Shown: positions 32,440 through 41,909 of the stretch, piece by piece
Position numbering within the stretch: the first letter of the stretch is position 1
Layout: each line of letters begins with the position of its first letter
Source of the DNA: Coenobita brevimanus
Taxonomy: Eukaryota; Arthropoda; Malacostraca; Decapoda; Coenobitidae
Assembly (NCBI GenBank): GCA_032717465.1
Contig: CM064666.1
Span: 21,285,732 to 21,349,731 of the forward strand
DNA: 64,000 nt
Reading direction: 5' to 3'
Position numbers and translations under genes: made by a program
The notes under the pieces: generated by a model
Seen by the model: only the letters and a program-made list of their open reading frames with translations
Database searches by the model: none
Told to the model about the DNA's origin: nothing

Positions 32440-32985
32440 ATTTGGTTTCGTTATATTGATGACATATTTTCATTTTGGCCTTCAGCACTTGATAATTTTG
32501 ACGAGTTTTTCACACACCTAAATGATCTTGCTCCCTCCATTAAATTCAAAGTTGAGTGGGAGAACGGGGGTGTTCTTCCCTTTCTTGATGTGCTGGTGAT
32601 GAAGCAAAATCATTCACTTAGCTTTAAGGTGTATAGGAAACCAACCAGTTGTAACTTGTTCATTCATTATTTTTCGTATCATCAGTCTGCCACAAAATTG
32701 TCTGTTATCTCATCAATGTTCCTTTGAGCCCATAGAATATGCAGTCCAGAACATATACAAGAAGAAAATAATCTCATTTGGGAAATCTTCCAAAACTTAA
32801 GGTATCCCAAATGGTTCATTAAACAAGCATACCTTCAAGCTAGGCGATCTTACTACGTACCTAAAGACCCTACCACAGAAAAGAAACGTTTCCTCACTTT
32901 GCCTTATGTTGCAGACTTGAATATGTTAAAGTTAATAGGTTACAGTAGTGATGTAAATATAGCATTTAGGTATACCTCCACCATC
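32440..32985 (+). pseudogene. PLE1 right copy: reverse transcriptase C-terminal part
   Basis: IWFRYIDDIFSFWPS (YIDD is RT motif C), then FKVEWENGGVLPFLDVLV and FKVYRKPTSCNLFIHY, all standard for Penelope-like RTs. A TGA at 32728 breaks it and the frame shifts before the GIY-YIG part. The fingers and palm A/B motifs are absent, so the copy is 5'-truncated. Confidence 0.85.
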
Positions 32986-32986
32986 A

Positions 32987-33382
32987 ATGTTAGTAAAGAA
33001 CAAATGTACAACATATTCAGAAGCAGGCATATATAAAATTCCTTGCAAAGATTGTGAACTTGTTTACATAGGAGAAACAGGTCGTAGTTTGGAAACACGG
33101 ATTAAGGAACACAAGTATGCCATAAGAACATGTAATTTAAATAATGCAATATTTAACCATGTTTGTGAAGCCAACCACAGAATTGACTGGCAAGGTAGCC
33201 ATCTATTGTATAGAAGTCATGACTTTCGGAAACGAAAGATTATTGAGGCCATGTGTATCCAGAAATACGAGAATTTCAACCTTAGTGAAGGTATGTACAA
33301 ACTAGATCCTACAATGAGGTCCCTAGTGGAAATGTCCCTTCCTGCTACGACACAGGTAGGGTCAGATAGGAATTACACCTGA
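32987..33382 (+). pseudogene. PLE1 right copy: GIY-YIG endonuclease domain
   Basis: 131 codons open to the stop at 33382. AGIYKIPCKDCELVYIGET holds the GIY and YIG motifs with the CxxC between them that marks Penelope endonucleases. RIKEH and KIIEAMCI supply the conserved Arg and Glu. The domain nicks target DNA for priming. As it lacks its own RT here, it is a remnant. Confidence 0.88.
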
Positions 33383-33540
33383 CCTGTCCGGTAATGTCCC
33401 CCCCAAAATCCCCCTTGGGTTAATCACCGCTTACAATCTACCCCACCCCACCTCACCTTTACCCCACCCTTCCACACACACACACATAAAAAGGAACCCT
33501 TGTATAGTCAGTATGTCACTCCCTCTCACTATCTTGACCA

Positions 33541-33578
33541 CTGAAGATGGTGGCAGTGTCCACCGAAACTGTTTGGTA
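33541..33578 (+). ncRNA. Hammerhead-like core in PLE1, right copy
   Basis: CTGAAGA (33541), stem II GGTGG...CCACC, GAAAC and a two-pair stem III closing on GTA (H = A). Stem I is weak. Very short stem III is typical of the minimal hammerheads of Penelope-like elements. Confidence 0.42.
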
Positions 33579-33622
33579 ATTATATTCTTCGTCTACAAGT
33601 GTGGGTTTTATTCACCGACTTT

Positions 33623-34067
33623 ATTGCACTTTTAGTAAAGCAATATCACATAGTAATGTTATGATTTAAAATCAATATCATAATACAGTTATAATGATAA
33701 TATGAATAGTAGCTGGCTGTTGCCTACCAGTGAGGCGAGTCCGAGTATACTGAGTAGTGACTCGACTGAGAGCGTGCCCGATTGCCTGTGACTCCCTTGA
33801 GAATTGACACGTCAAGTCATGAATCCATGATCCCTCCGGAACTCTCACGGCTCGTGAATTAGCGAGTGGCGGCTGCAGTCACTGTTAGACGGAGTCGAAT
33901 CTCGTAAACTGGAATCGAATCCGGGATCGCTAAGCTGGATTCGACAGAATCGATTCTGGGTTAGATTCCTGCCCATCCCTACCTGGCTGACGACGTGTTT
34001 ATCAACAACAACAATGGACGTGAACCAAATTGTGACTTTTGCAATGGGTATTGCAGTCTTAACCTTG
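33623..34067. other. Non-coding; includes GGATTCGA repeat and hAT-like end
   Basis: 33890-33985 carries TCGAATCC/GGATTCGA motifs like those at 10085-10200 and ends TTCCTGCCCATCCCTA, resembling a hAT terminus read outward. CTGGCTG occurs at about 33713 and again about 33997, a possible 7-8 bp duplication, but the two ends are not inverted repeats of each other. Confidence 0.35.
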
Positions 34068-34357
34068 AAGGAAGAGGAATAAGCCTCTGCAAGAAAAAGT
34101 GGTGGGAGAAGGAGGGCATTGTGGATGAGAAAATGGCTTGCATGGAGAGTAGAAAGCAGCCAGTATAGAAATCTGGTCCAAGAGTTTGCCTTGAAAGATT
34201 ATGAAAGTTTCAGGAGATGGATGCGAGTTGACCGTGACCACTTCAGTTACCTGCTTGAGCTTGTGAGACCTGTTATCAGCAAACATGATACAAACATAAG
34301 GAGTGCAGTTACACCTCAGAAACGTCTAGCAATAACACTTCGTTATTTGGCCACAGG
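34068..34357 (+). pseudogene. PIF/Harbinger transposase, exon 1
   Basis: This is the N-terminal part of a HARBI1-type nuclease/transposase: ALWMRKWLAWRVESSQY, then DYESFRRWMRVDRDHFSYLL, then PQKRLAITLRYLATG, the well-known order in this family. It ends at a GT donor (ACAG|GTAATG, 34357). The true start codon is unclear since the ATG codons are internal to the conserved region. The TIRs of the element were not found. Confidence 0.82.
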
Positions 34358-35074
34358 TAATGTAGAATTACTTTGATTCTATGTATTTTGATTAACTATT
34401 AATTATATATTATATAATATCACAGGTATGAACTGTTATTAATGTTTGAATTAGCCAATTATTATGATTAATATTTAGGCTACCACTTCAAAATCTAGGT
34501 TTCATAGGTTAGGATAGTTTAGATTATGACAGTTTTGGTTACGTCAGACTGGGTCTGGTTACATCATTAGGTCTCCCTTGGGTTGCACTGTTTTATTCAT
34601 GACATTATATTCATTTGCGTCTTATGCTTACCTAACCCATTTTCTGCTAACCTAACCAAACTTATCCTATTTTTTTTCTCTGCTAATTTCTTTGTTTATA
34701 GATGGATCCTCTTCTTGCCTGAATATACTGTACACCTTTACAGTCACAGAATCAGTTCAAAGGATTATTTTCCCTTTTATTTTTTTGGTGGCCCTAGGCC
34801 TCCTTATGGATTAACACTTTTTATTATCAGTTCCACTTTTACAACATGCCATTTTTCCCTTCCTTCATATAGCCTATTAAATAAATTTGGGGGCATCAGC
34901 AAAATCATACATTTGATCTTAATGACTAGGCACATAAACCATTACTGTATTCAACTGGGACAAGCTGGCAACATGTTTTTCAAATACAAAAATTATTTTT
35001 ATTATTTTTTAATAACATGAATACTCTTCATTATTGCCATAAAATGTAACCTACATTTTATTTTGCATTTTCAG
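34358..35074 (+). other. Probable intron of the Harbinger transposase
   Basis: GT at 34358 and a TTTTGCATTTTCAG acceptor ending at 35074. Splicing joins ...YLATG and ESQTSLCFQFRM... in phase, as in HARBI1-type proteins. Inside is only AT-rich DNA. Confidence 0.7.
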
Positions 35075-35648
35075 GAGAATCGCAGACATCACTGTGCTTT
35101 CAGTTTCGGATGAGCCAACACCTAATTCCAGTATCATCCCAAGTGTCTGCAGCTATATATCGGACACTGCAGCCGAGGTACTTCATATTCCCAGAGACAC
35201 CAACAGAATGGAGGTGAGTGGCAGTAAACTTTTGTCGGCTGTGGAATTATCCTCTCTGTCTAGGGGCAGCGGATGGGAAACTTGTGTTGATTGAAAAACC
35301 ATCAAATACTAGCTCAGAATTCTCTGATTACAAAGGGAACTTCAGTATAATCCTCTTGGCTTTGGTGGGTGCTGAATGTAGGTTCCTGTACGTTAATGTA
35401 GGAACATATAGTAGGGCAAGTGATGGAGGTGCTTAGAATAAATGCACTTTGAGGGAGAAGCTGGATAATAGTGAGCTTCGACTACCTCCTCTGACAGATC
35501 TAGCTCATTCCGAGTTAAGTGCACCTTTTGTCACTGTGGCCGATGATGCTTTCCCTCTAAAAGCATAAATGATGAAACGTTTTCCAGGCAGGGATTTATC
35601 AGACGAAAAATTTTGGAATCCTAGTGAGTCGATTCCAGATGTTCAGGT
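35075..35648 (+). pseudogene. PIF/Harbinger transposase, DDE region
   Basis: ESQTSLCFQFRMSQHLIPV leads to NYPLCLGAADGKLVLIEKP (first catalytic Asp), then VNVGTYSRASDGG (second Asp), then LPPLTDLAHSELSAPFVTVA and DDAFPLKA. In-frame stops occur near 35213, 35434 and 35566, the last where family members have a Tyr-like residue. Interrupted at 35648 by the Gypsy element (target CAGGT). The catalytic Glu part (NYRLSRAR region) is missing, so a deletion is also likely. Confidence 0.82.
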
Positions 35649-36697
35649 TGTCACGGGGTTTTTAAAATAAATGCAATTATAATGTGATAATTGTTCAATG
35701 TTCAATAATACTGAACAGCAGGAACAAGAATTGTCTTGCTAAATCAAGTAGTGATTGCTTTATACCGGCTCCCTTCGCCGGACTCTCAGAACGAGAATTT
35801 ACAAACTTTCTCAACAGTACACAGCAGAGACTAATTACTCACAAATGCTGATTATTAGTACTGTTAGTCTCTGGAGAAAGTGACTTCACCCCTGACAATA
35901 AATAACTAATACTATTAATATCAGGTTCTTGCTGATGCTTAACTCCTAGAAGGCACAACGGATTTTAAGCTTAATACAACAAAACTGGCCTAAGTACCAG
36001 TTATGAATAGCAATCGCTTATGCAAGCTAGGAGCTATAAGGGAAATAAGCTTAATTATGGTGAAATGAAACAAGAGTTTACATTACATTAAGCTCAAGAA
36101 AAAGAACAGATTTATTGATTACAAAATAAATTTAACGTTACATCTCAAAATGAATTCAAATAAATAGATCGTACTCACTCACTCACTCAAAAGCTAAATT
36201 CTTATGCCTAGAGAAAAAAACAACATGCGGCGCAGCCAGCCAGCATGTAAGGAAACAGCATGCTTAACTAAACTCTTAAACCTAGGAAAGTACAAAAAGG
36301 AAATACTGGTCAGTGAATGTGGTGTATCACCCAAAGAAGGGTGGGAGCCTGGAGAACTGTAGTCTAGTGGAGTCTGGGTGCTAGCTGACCTCTCACTCTC
36401 CACTGCTGGAGCACAGACCCTCTCTCCGTCACAACAGACACTTGACTGAATAAACTCGTGGGAAAAAAGGGAGCGCTAGGGGTCGCATTTTTAATGGCTA
36501 GAGTGAGCGAAACGCGCCCAAAACAAATCGCTCAGCGGAAGCGCTAATGTCTCACACAAAAACGATCACGTATGACTATGAAAAATTAATTTGAAAAGAA
36601 CTCCCGACCAAATGAGCGGTTACTGAACGATAAACTGGGATTCCACTTGAGTTTGTGGTTTCCCACAAAAGCCAATGTCACTAGCCGACTCGTGACA
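35649..36697 (-). repeat. Gypsy LTR (3' LTR on the minus strand)
   Basis: 1049 bp, starts TGTCACGG and ends CTCGTGACA on the plus strand. It has few differences from 40419-41466, so insertion is fairly recent. Confidence 0.93.
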
Positions 36698-37373
36698 TTA
36701 CGCCCCATGAAAATCAAATCTTTCTTTCTTCAGAAGAAAGATTTCAATATACATACATATAAATCCTAACTCATTCACACAAGATTCACACTGTGGTGTG
36801 TGTGCTATCCTGCTACAGGAGAAAATCACTATCACCACTGAGCATAAAAACCTCGTATTTACGTTAATAGAGGCAAGCTTGGGGAAAAAACTCCGTGACG
36901 ACGGTGAAATTCCTGTACTCAGTTCAAACTGAGCGAAAGTTCACTACATTTACACTGACAACTAATTGTTGTGTAGTGTGGTGTATGTGATACACGGTGT
37001 AGGTGTGACAGTTGTAGAGTAACTGTACCCACGTGTAAAATGACATGATAAATATTAATAATATGGCGACGACGAAGGCAGAGAAGAGGCGGCAGCGTGC
37101 GGCAGACGATCAGCTGGCCCGCACAGCAAAACTGCTACACCCATTGCTGTACCTGCAAAATCAATTAAGGTGGAGCATCAAAAGTGTCAAGACAAAAATT
37201 CTTATTACATTACAATTACTCTCTCTGCCTAGCAGTCAGTACATGCTATGAAAGGTACACTCTACCTGAAAAATACGATTGACAGCCTAAGCTTCGTACA
37301 TTCGAGGTCGCCATTAATTTATTAGATACATTATTAACTAGGAAACGTAGTCGTAAGGGTTCTTAGCGGGGAA
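36698..37373. other. Gypsy internal region without domains
   Basis: This holds no retroviral-type domain. A plus-strand 60-odd codon frame (MATTKAEKRRQRAADDQLAR, about 37063-37251) is basic and unrecognised. It could be an acquired fragment and I do not call it a gene. Confidence 0.5.
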
Positions 37374-37640
37374 GCTCTAACCTGGCATGTACCTTGCTCA
37401 ACATGCGGCGCAGCCAGCCAGCATGTGAGGGTACAGCACCTTAACAACATGCCATCACACAGTTTAAGGGGAGCTCTAACCTGGCATCCACCTCGCTCGA
37501 CATGCGGCACAGCCGGCCAGCATGTGAGGGAACAGCACCTTAACAACATCCCTTCACCGAGTTTAGGGGGAGCTCTAACCTGGCGTCCACCTCGCTCAAC
37601 ATGCGGCACAGCCGTCCAGCATGTGAGGGAACAGCACCTT
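37374..37640 (-). repeat. 99 bp tandem repeat, 2.7 copies
   Basis: GCTCTAACCTGG starts at 37374, 37473 and 37572. Each unit has a segment ACATGCGGC.CAGCC..CCAGCATGT that also occurs in both LTRs (about 36222 and 40992), so the array appears to derive from LTR-like sequence. Confidence 0.85.
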
Positions 37641-37771
37641 AGCTTATGGTATATAAGTATGTACAGGCCCTGGACATACTGTGTCCTGTGGGGCCAATGT
37701 GCAAGACGTCAGGTCTGCACCCAATTCACTACTACCCTGTCTCTCAACGGACTCAGAGATTACAGGTGTGG

Positions 37772-40000
37772 TTACAAACTGCACAGGAAGAACATGTCCC
37801 TGATTAGTGGTGTTACTTTGACACACACTGCAGGAACGCACAAAACTATGTCTCGTCCCATTCCTGGCCAGAAAAAGTCAGCTCGGATACAGCCCTGGGT
37901 CTTTCTTTTGCCCATGTGACCTCCTGAGGCTGAACAATGACCCCATTGTAACACTGCTAGGCGGTACTTGGCGGGAACGACAAACTGCAGTCGAACCTCG
38001 CCCTCGGGTGTTCGTGACTCACGGTAGAGCCGTCCTTGTTTGCGAAGGAACTTGGCTCGACCTCCCCGTAAATACTTGATCACTCGACCCTTTTGTTTGT
38101 TCTGCACGGCAGCAAGTGTCGGGTCAGAATGTTGTTCTTCAAGAACAAGTTGGCTACACATCAGATCTTGCGGCGATTCAATTATCACTGGGGTGACACA
38201 ATCTGGAGCCTCAGCCATGGCTCGTGTTACCGCAGCAGCAGAAGTCTGAGTAGCGTCATGTTCGGTGCAACTATCCTTGACACCGGAAATGTTGCCAATA
38301 ATGAGGTCAAATAAGGGTTCTGGCATGACAACTGCGAGTGTCGTACCAGTATAAAATGGAGATGCCACCTGGATACATTCCTCAGGGAAAAATCTCACTG
38401 ATCCATCAATAAGGTTTGCATGGATCTGTCGACTTGTGTACTGCTCAGGCCGAACTAGACTCTGCTTGACAGAGCAACCTGAGGAACCAATATCTCTCAG
38501 GACCTTCACAGGTATGCCTCCCACAAACCCTGGCTGAACAAGGAAGGTACTGTCACCTGTGGGAGTGCCTTTGGAGGAAGCAGCTAGCCACTTATGAGGA
38601 TGCTGAATAACTGATGCAGCAAACATAGTGCGCTGTGAATTAGAAACTTGAGGGGTCGTACTCACTGCCTGTGGAGATGGAACATTGGCCATCTGTGGAG
38701 GGGGGTTCACTGTCACTGTGGGACTAGTGAACTGTAGTGGATTACCCGTACTGGTTGGGACGTGACCACCGTGCTGGTGCCATTGAGGAATGAAGGCTGC
38801 GTTCGCTTCCTGCCTCTTTTGAGCTGGTGGTGAAAAAGTTTGTCCCGACGGTCGGTTGCGTGGCTGATACTGCTGCTGGTTAGGGTACTTGTTATACCTC
38901 TTCCACTCAGGTTTCTGAGTGTTTTGCCCCTGGTCCTTCCACTGCGGTTTTGGACTTTGGCCATTATTCTGAGAATGGCCTTGTTGCTGGGGTTCAGTCT
39001 GAGACGGTTTCCCAGATTTATCAGGTTTCCTGTTCCAGGTATGCTGCTTACGAGTTTGATACCCGTATGCAGTAAAATATGCGTCAGCCTTTTCTGCCAT
39101 TTGGCTGGCATCTTTGACCTGGCAGATCTTAAGCTGTGCTATGAGCTCAGCAGGCCACGACCTCTCTAGCTGTGTACGCAGCATAAGGTCAGTTATCCCC
39201 TCACGCGTGGAAAGAGTTTCATCTTTCTCCATCCACTCACCTAAGTAAGCAGTGAGACGGTCGAGGAACTGAACAGCTGTCTCCTTGTCTTGGAGACGAG
39301 CTCGCATGAACTGAACTTTGGCGTCGTCTACTGTGAGACCAAATGCCTTAATGAGTGCAGCTTTCATCATCTCATACGTGAGATTGTCTCCACGAATTCT
39401 GTGGAGAATATCGAGGGCAGGGCCCTCAAATAAACTAAGAAATTGGAGCCGCTTAGCTGCCTCATCCAGTTGATACATGTCAGCCATGTCCTCAAAACGA
39501 GCTATGTACGGCTCGATTCGCTCGCCTTCCTTGTATGAAGGAAGCTTGATGCGTGGGGTCGCCAGGACAAGTGCAGGGAGAACGCTCGTGGAGCTTGGAC
39601 CAACTGCACCAGACGTGTCTGAAGCCAAAGAATCTCGCTTGAGCTTCAGCACTTCAAGTTCATGTTTTTCGCATGCTTCTCGCTCGGCACGTTCGTGTTC
39701 TCGTTCTCTCTCTCGTTCCTCACGCTGTTCTCGCTCGTGTTCTAAGTCGAGTTCGCGTTGTTTTTGTTCGTGTTCGCGCTCCTTTTCGCATTCCTCACGC
39801 TGTTCTCGCTCGTATTCACGCTGTTCTCGCTCGTGTTCGCGTTGTTCTCGCTCGTATTTGTGCTGTATCTTACGCTCTTCACGGGCATCATTCTCGCGCT
39901 GCTGGTCCAGATTATGCCGTGAGAGTATGTACTCTTTAATTTCAGTTGGGTCCGTAAGACCCATTTCTTTGGCTTCCTGTAAAAATACAGTGGTAGCCAT
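37772..40000 (-). CDS. Gag-protease-integrase(N-term) ORF of a Gypsy element
   Basis: 742 codons, ATG at 40000. Residues ~35-115 form a Glu/Arg-rich coiled coil (EREQREHEREQ repeats). Residues ~150-300 are a Retrotrans_gag-type capsid (LPSYKEGERIEPYIARFEDM). A Gln/Pro/Asn-rich stretch follows in place of a zinc knuckle. A protease-like domain has VLRDIGSSGCSV, where the usual DTG is DIG, and LFDLIIGN. It ends with an integrase HHCC finger (WGHCSASGGHMG, FFWPGMGRDI, CVPAVC). Integrase directly after protease is the order in Gmr1-like Gypsy elements. The stop at 37772 comes before any integrase core. It makes no complete polyprotein. Confidence 0.85.
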   Translation of the reverse strand: MATTVFLQEAKEMGLTDPTEIKEYILSRHNLDQQRENDAREERKIQHKYEREQREHEREQREYEREQREECEKEREHEQKQRELDLEHEREQREEREREREHERAEREACEKHELEVLKLKRDSLASDTSGAVGPSSTSVLPALVLATPRIKLPSYKEGERIEPYIARFEDMADMYQLDEAAKRLQFLSLFEGPALDILHRIRGDNLTYEMMKAALIKAFGLTVDDAKVQFMRARLQDKETAVQFLDRLTAYLGEWMEKDETLSTREGITDLMLRTQLERSWPAELIAQLKICQVKDASQMAEKADAYFTAYGYQTRKQHTWNRKPDKSGKPSQTEPQQQGHSQNNGQSPKPQWKDQGQNTQKPEWKRYNKYPNQQQYQPRNRPSGQTFSPPAQKRQEANAAFIPQWHQHGGHVPTSTGNPLQFTSPTVTVNPPPQMANVPSPQAVSTTPQVSNSQRTMFAASVIQHPHKWLAASSKGTPTGDSTFLVQPGFVGGIPVKVLRDIGSSGCSVKQSLVRPEQYTSRQIHANLIDGSVRFFPEECIQVASPFYTGTTLAVVMPEPLFDLIIGNISGVKDSCTEHDATQTSAAAVTRAMAEAPDCVTPVIIESPQDLMCSQLVLEEQHSDPTLAAVQNKQKGRVIKYLRGGRAKFLRKQGRLYRESRTPEGEVRLQFVVPAKYRLAVLQWGHCSASGGHMGKRKTQGCIRADFFWPGMGRDIVLCVPAVCVKVTPLIRDMFFLCSL

Positions 40001-40418
40001 GACGCTAATTTACTAACCAAGCCGAAATTGAGTACTGACTGCTGTTTCGCAAACGAATGCTAATAACACAAGTAAAGAATACAGACACAAGCTAGTGGTG
40101 ACCAGTCTTATCTAGTTAACTGGAAAAGAATAAAGCAAAAATGCAAATGACTGGGAAGACTCAATAATTAACGCAATGGGTACGGAGGCTACCCAGGAGC
40201 GAATAAAATCGTCTGGCGTTACCGAGAATAAAGAGCTAAATAGAGTTAAGTACTATGTGGATTAATAAAGCAAAAATTCACTTGCTAAATTAACGGTAAC
40301 CACCAGTAAACTTGTGCCTATAAACTTTAATAACAAATACCTAAATATGAACGAGTGAGTATTATCTCGTGAATAGCTTTAGAGCTAGAAGTTAATATCC
40401 TGAAATGAGGTCGCCAAT

Positions 40419-41466
40419 TGTCACGGTTTTTAAAATAAATGCAATTATAATGTGATAATTGTTCAATGTTCAATAATACTGAACAGCAGGAACAAGAATT
40501 GTCTTGCTAAATCAAGTAGTGATTGCTTTATACCGGCTCTCTTCGCCGGACTCTCAGAACGAGAATTTACAAACTTTCTCAACAGTACACAGCAGAGACT
40601 AATTACTCAGAAATGCTGATTATTAGTACTGTTAGTCTCTGGAGAAAGTGACTTCACCCCTGACAATAAATAACTAATACTATTATATCAGGTTCTTGCT
40701 GATGCTTAACTCCTAGAAGGCACAACGGATTTTAGGCTTAATACAACAAAACTGGCCTAAGTACCAGTTATGAATAGCAAACGCTTATGCAAGCTAGGAG
40801 CTATAAGGGAAATAAGCTTAATTATGGTGAAATGAAACAAGAGTTTACATTACATTAAGCTCAAGAAAAAGAACTTAAATTTATTGATTACAAAATAAAT
40901 TTAACGTTACATCTCAAAATGAATTCAAATAAATAGATCGTACTCACTCACTCACTCAAAAGCTAAATTCTTACGCCTAGAGAAAAAAACAACATGCGGC
41001 GCAGCCAGCCAGCATGTAAGGAAACAGCACACTTAACTAAACTCTTAAACCTAGGAAAGTACAAAAAGGAAATACTGGTCAATGAATGTGGTGTATCACC
41101 CAAAGAAGGGTAGGAGCCTGGAGAACTGTAGTCTAGTGGAGTCTGGGTGCTAGCTGACCTCTCACTCTTCACTGCCGGAGCACAGACCCTCTCTCCGTCA
41201 CAACAGACACTTGACTGAATAAACTCGTGGGGAAAAAAAGGGCGCTAGGGGTCGCATTTTTAACGGCTAGAGAGAGCGAAACGCGCCCAAAACAAATCGC
41301 TCAGCGGAAGCGCTAATGTCTCACACAAAGATGATCACGTATGACTATGAAAAATTGATTTGAAAAGAACTCCCGACCAAATGAGAGGTTACTGAACGAT
41401 AAACTGGGATTCCACTTGAGTTTGTGGTTTCCCACAAAAGCCAATGTCACTAGCCGACTCGTGACA
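40419..41466 (-). repeat. Gypsy LTR (5' LTR on the minus strand)
   Basis: 1048 bp partner of 35649-36697. Differences are scattered single bases and 1-3 base indels, for example GGGGTTTTT versus GGTTTTT at the edge. Confidence 0.93.
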
Positions 41467-41471
41467 CAGGT

Positions 41472-41707
41472 AGCCAATTAGGACATCACCAGACTGGGTG
41501 AACCAACTTGTATTGGCTGCTGCAGCATTACATAATTACCTCCGCACGGAGTCATGGGAAAATTATGCCCCATCTGAGCTGCTGGACAAAGAGGGTTTTC
41601 AGGAAAGGTGGGTAGTTCCAGGAGAGTGGCGAAACGCTGTGGGCAATAGCATGGAGAGCTTGCCACCTCTAGGTCGACGGCCTTCGAGGGATGCCATGGA
41701 GGTGTGA
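41472..41707 (+). pseudogene. PIF/Harbinger transposase, C-terminal piece
   Basis: After the right LTR and the duplicated CAGGT the frame reads QLVLAAAALHNYLRTESWEN and ends RRPSRDAMEV at 41707. The LHNYL motif is characteristic of the C-terminal helix in HARBI1-type transposases. The preceding Glu region is not seen between 35640 and 41500. Confidence 0.78.
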
Positions 41708-41865
41708 GACACCTTCTGGACATATTTTAATGACGGAGGCAGTGTACCATGGCAAAATGCAATGGCCTTGTTGCACTGATTTTTGTGCAGAAGGTGATGC
41801 AAAAGTTGATAACCACACTGTGCTGTCCTCTTACTAGGTACACCTGTCTCTGAGTAGGGTATTTG

Positions 41866-41868
<3 letters not shown>

Positions 41869-41908
<40 letters not shown>
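41869..41908. repeat. (GT)n microsatellite
   Basis: About 38 bases of GT. Confidence 0.95.

Positions 41909-41909
<1 letters not shown>

Larger units (their letters stand above)
31736..33622. mobile_element. PLE1: Penelope-like element with an inverted partial copy
   Basis: The right half (32433-33622, plus) has an RT segment with the YIDD motif, then a GIY-YIG endonuclease and a 3' region. The left half (31736-32402, minus) is an inverted copy of the GIY-YIG plus 3' region, fused to a short RT piece. The halves meet in a 71 bp inverted repeat (32332-32402 and 32433-32503, one mismatch) with a 30-base loop. Such head-to-head, 5'-truncated copies are known for Penelope-like elements. Confidence 0.85.
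35649..41466 (-). mobile_element. Gypsy-type LTR retrotransposon, RT deleted
   Basis: LTRs at 35649-36697 and 40419-41466, target duplication CAGGT (35644-35648 and 41467-41471). The element reads on the minus strand. A likely primer-binding site TTGGCGACCTCATTTCAGG follows the 5' LTR (40417 down), and CATGGGGCGTAA precedes the 3' LTR as a polypurine-like tract. The single ORF has gag, protease and integrase zinc finger. RT, RNase H and the integrase core are missing from the remaining 1 kb. Total length 5.8 kb. Confidence 0.9.

Noticed and set aside
34583..35020. 145-codon Phe/Leu-rich frame
   Set aside because: Lies within the Harbinger intron; it is T-rich sequence with no domain.
37045..37251. 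Small basic plus-strand frame MATTKAEKRRQRAADD...
   Set aside because: Too short and unmatched. It lies opposite to the LTR element's direction. Kept only as a note.
39477..40016. Ser/Arg/Cys-rich plus-strand frame of 179 codons
   Set aside because: Antisense of the Gypsy gag coiled-coil repeats.
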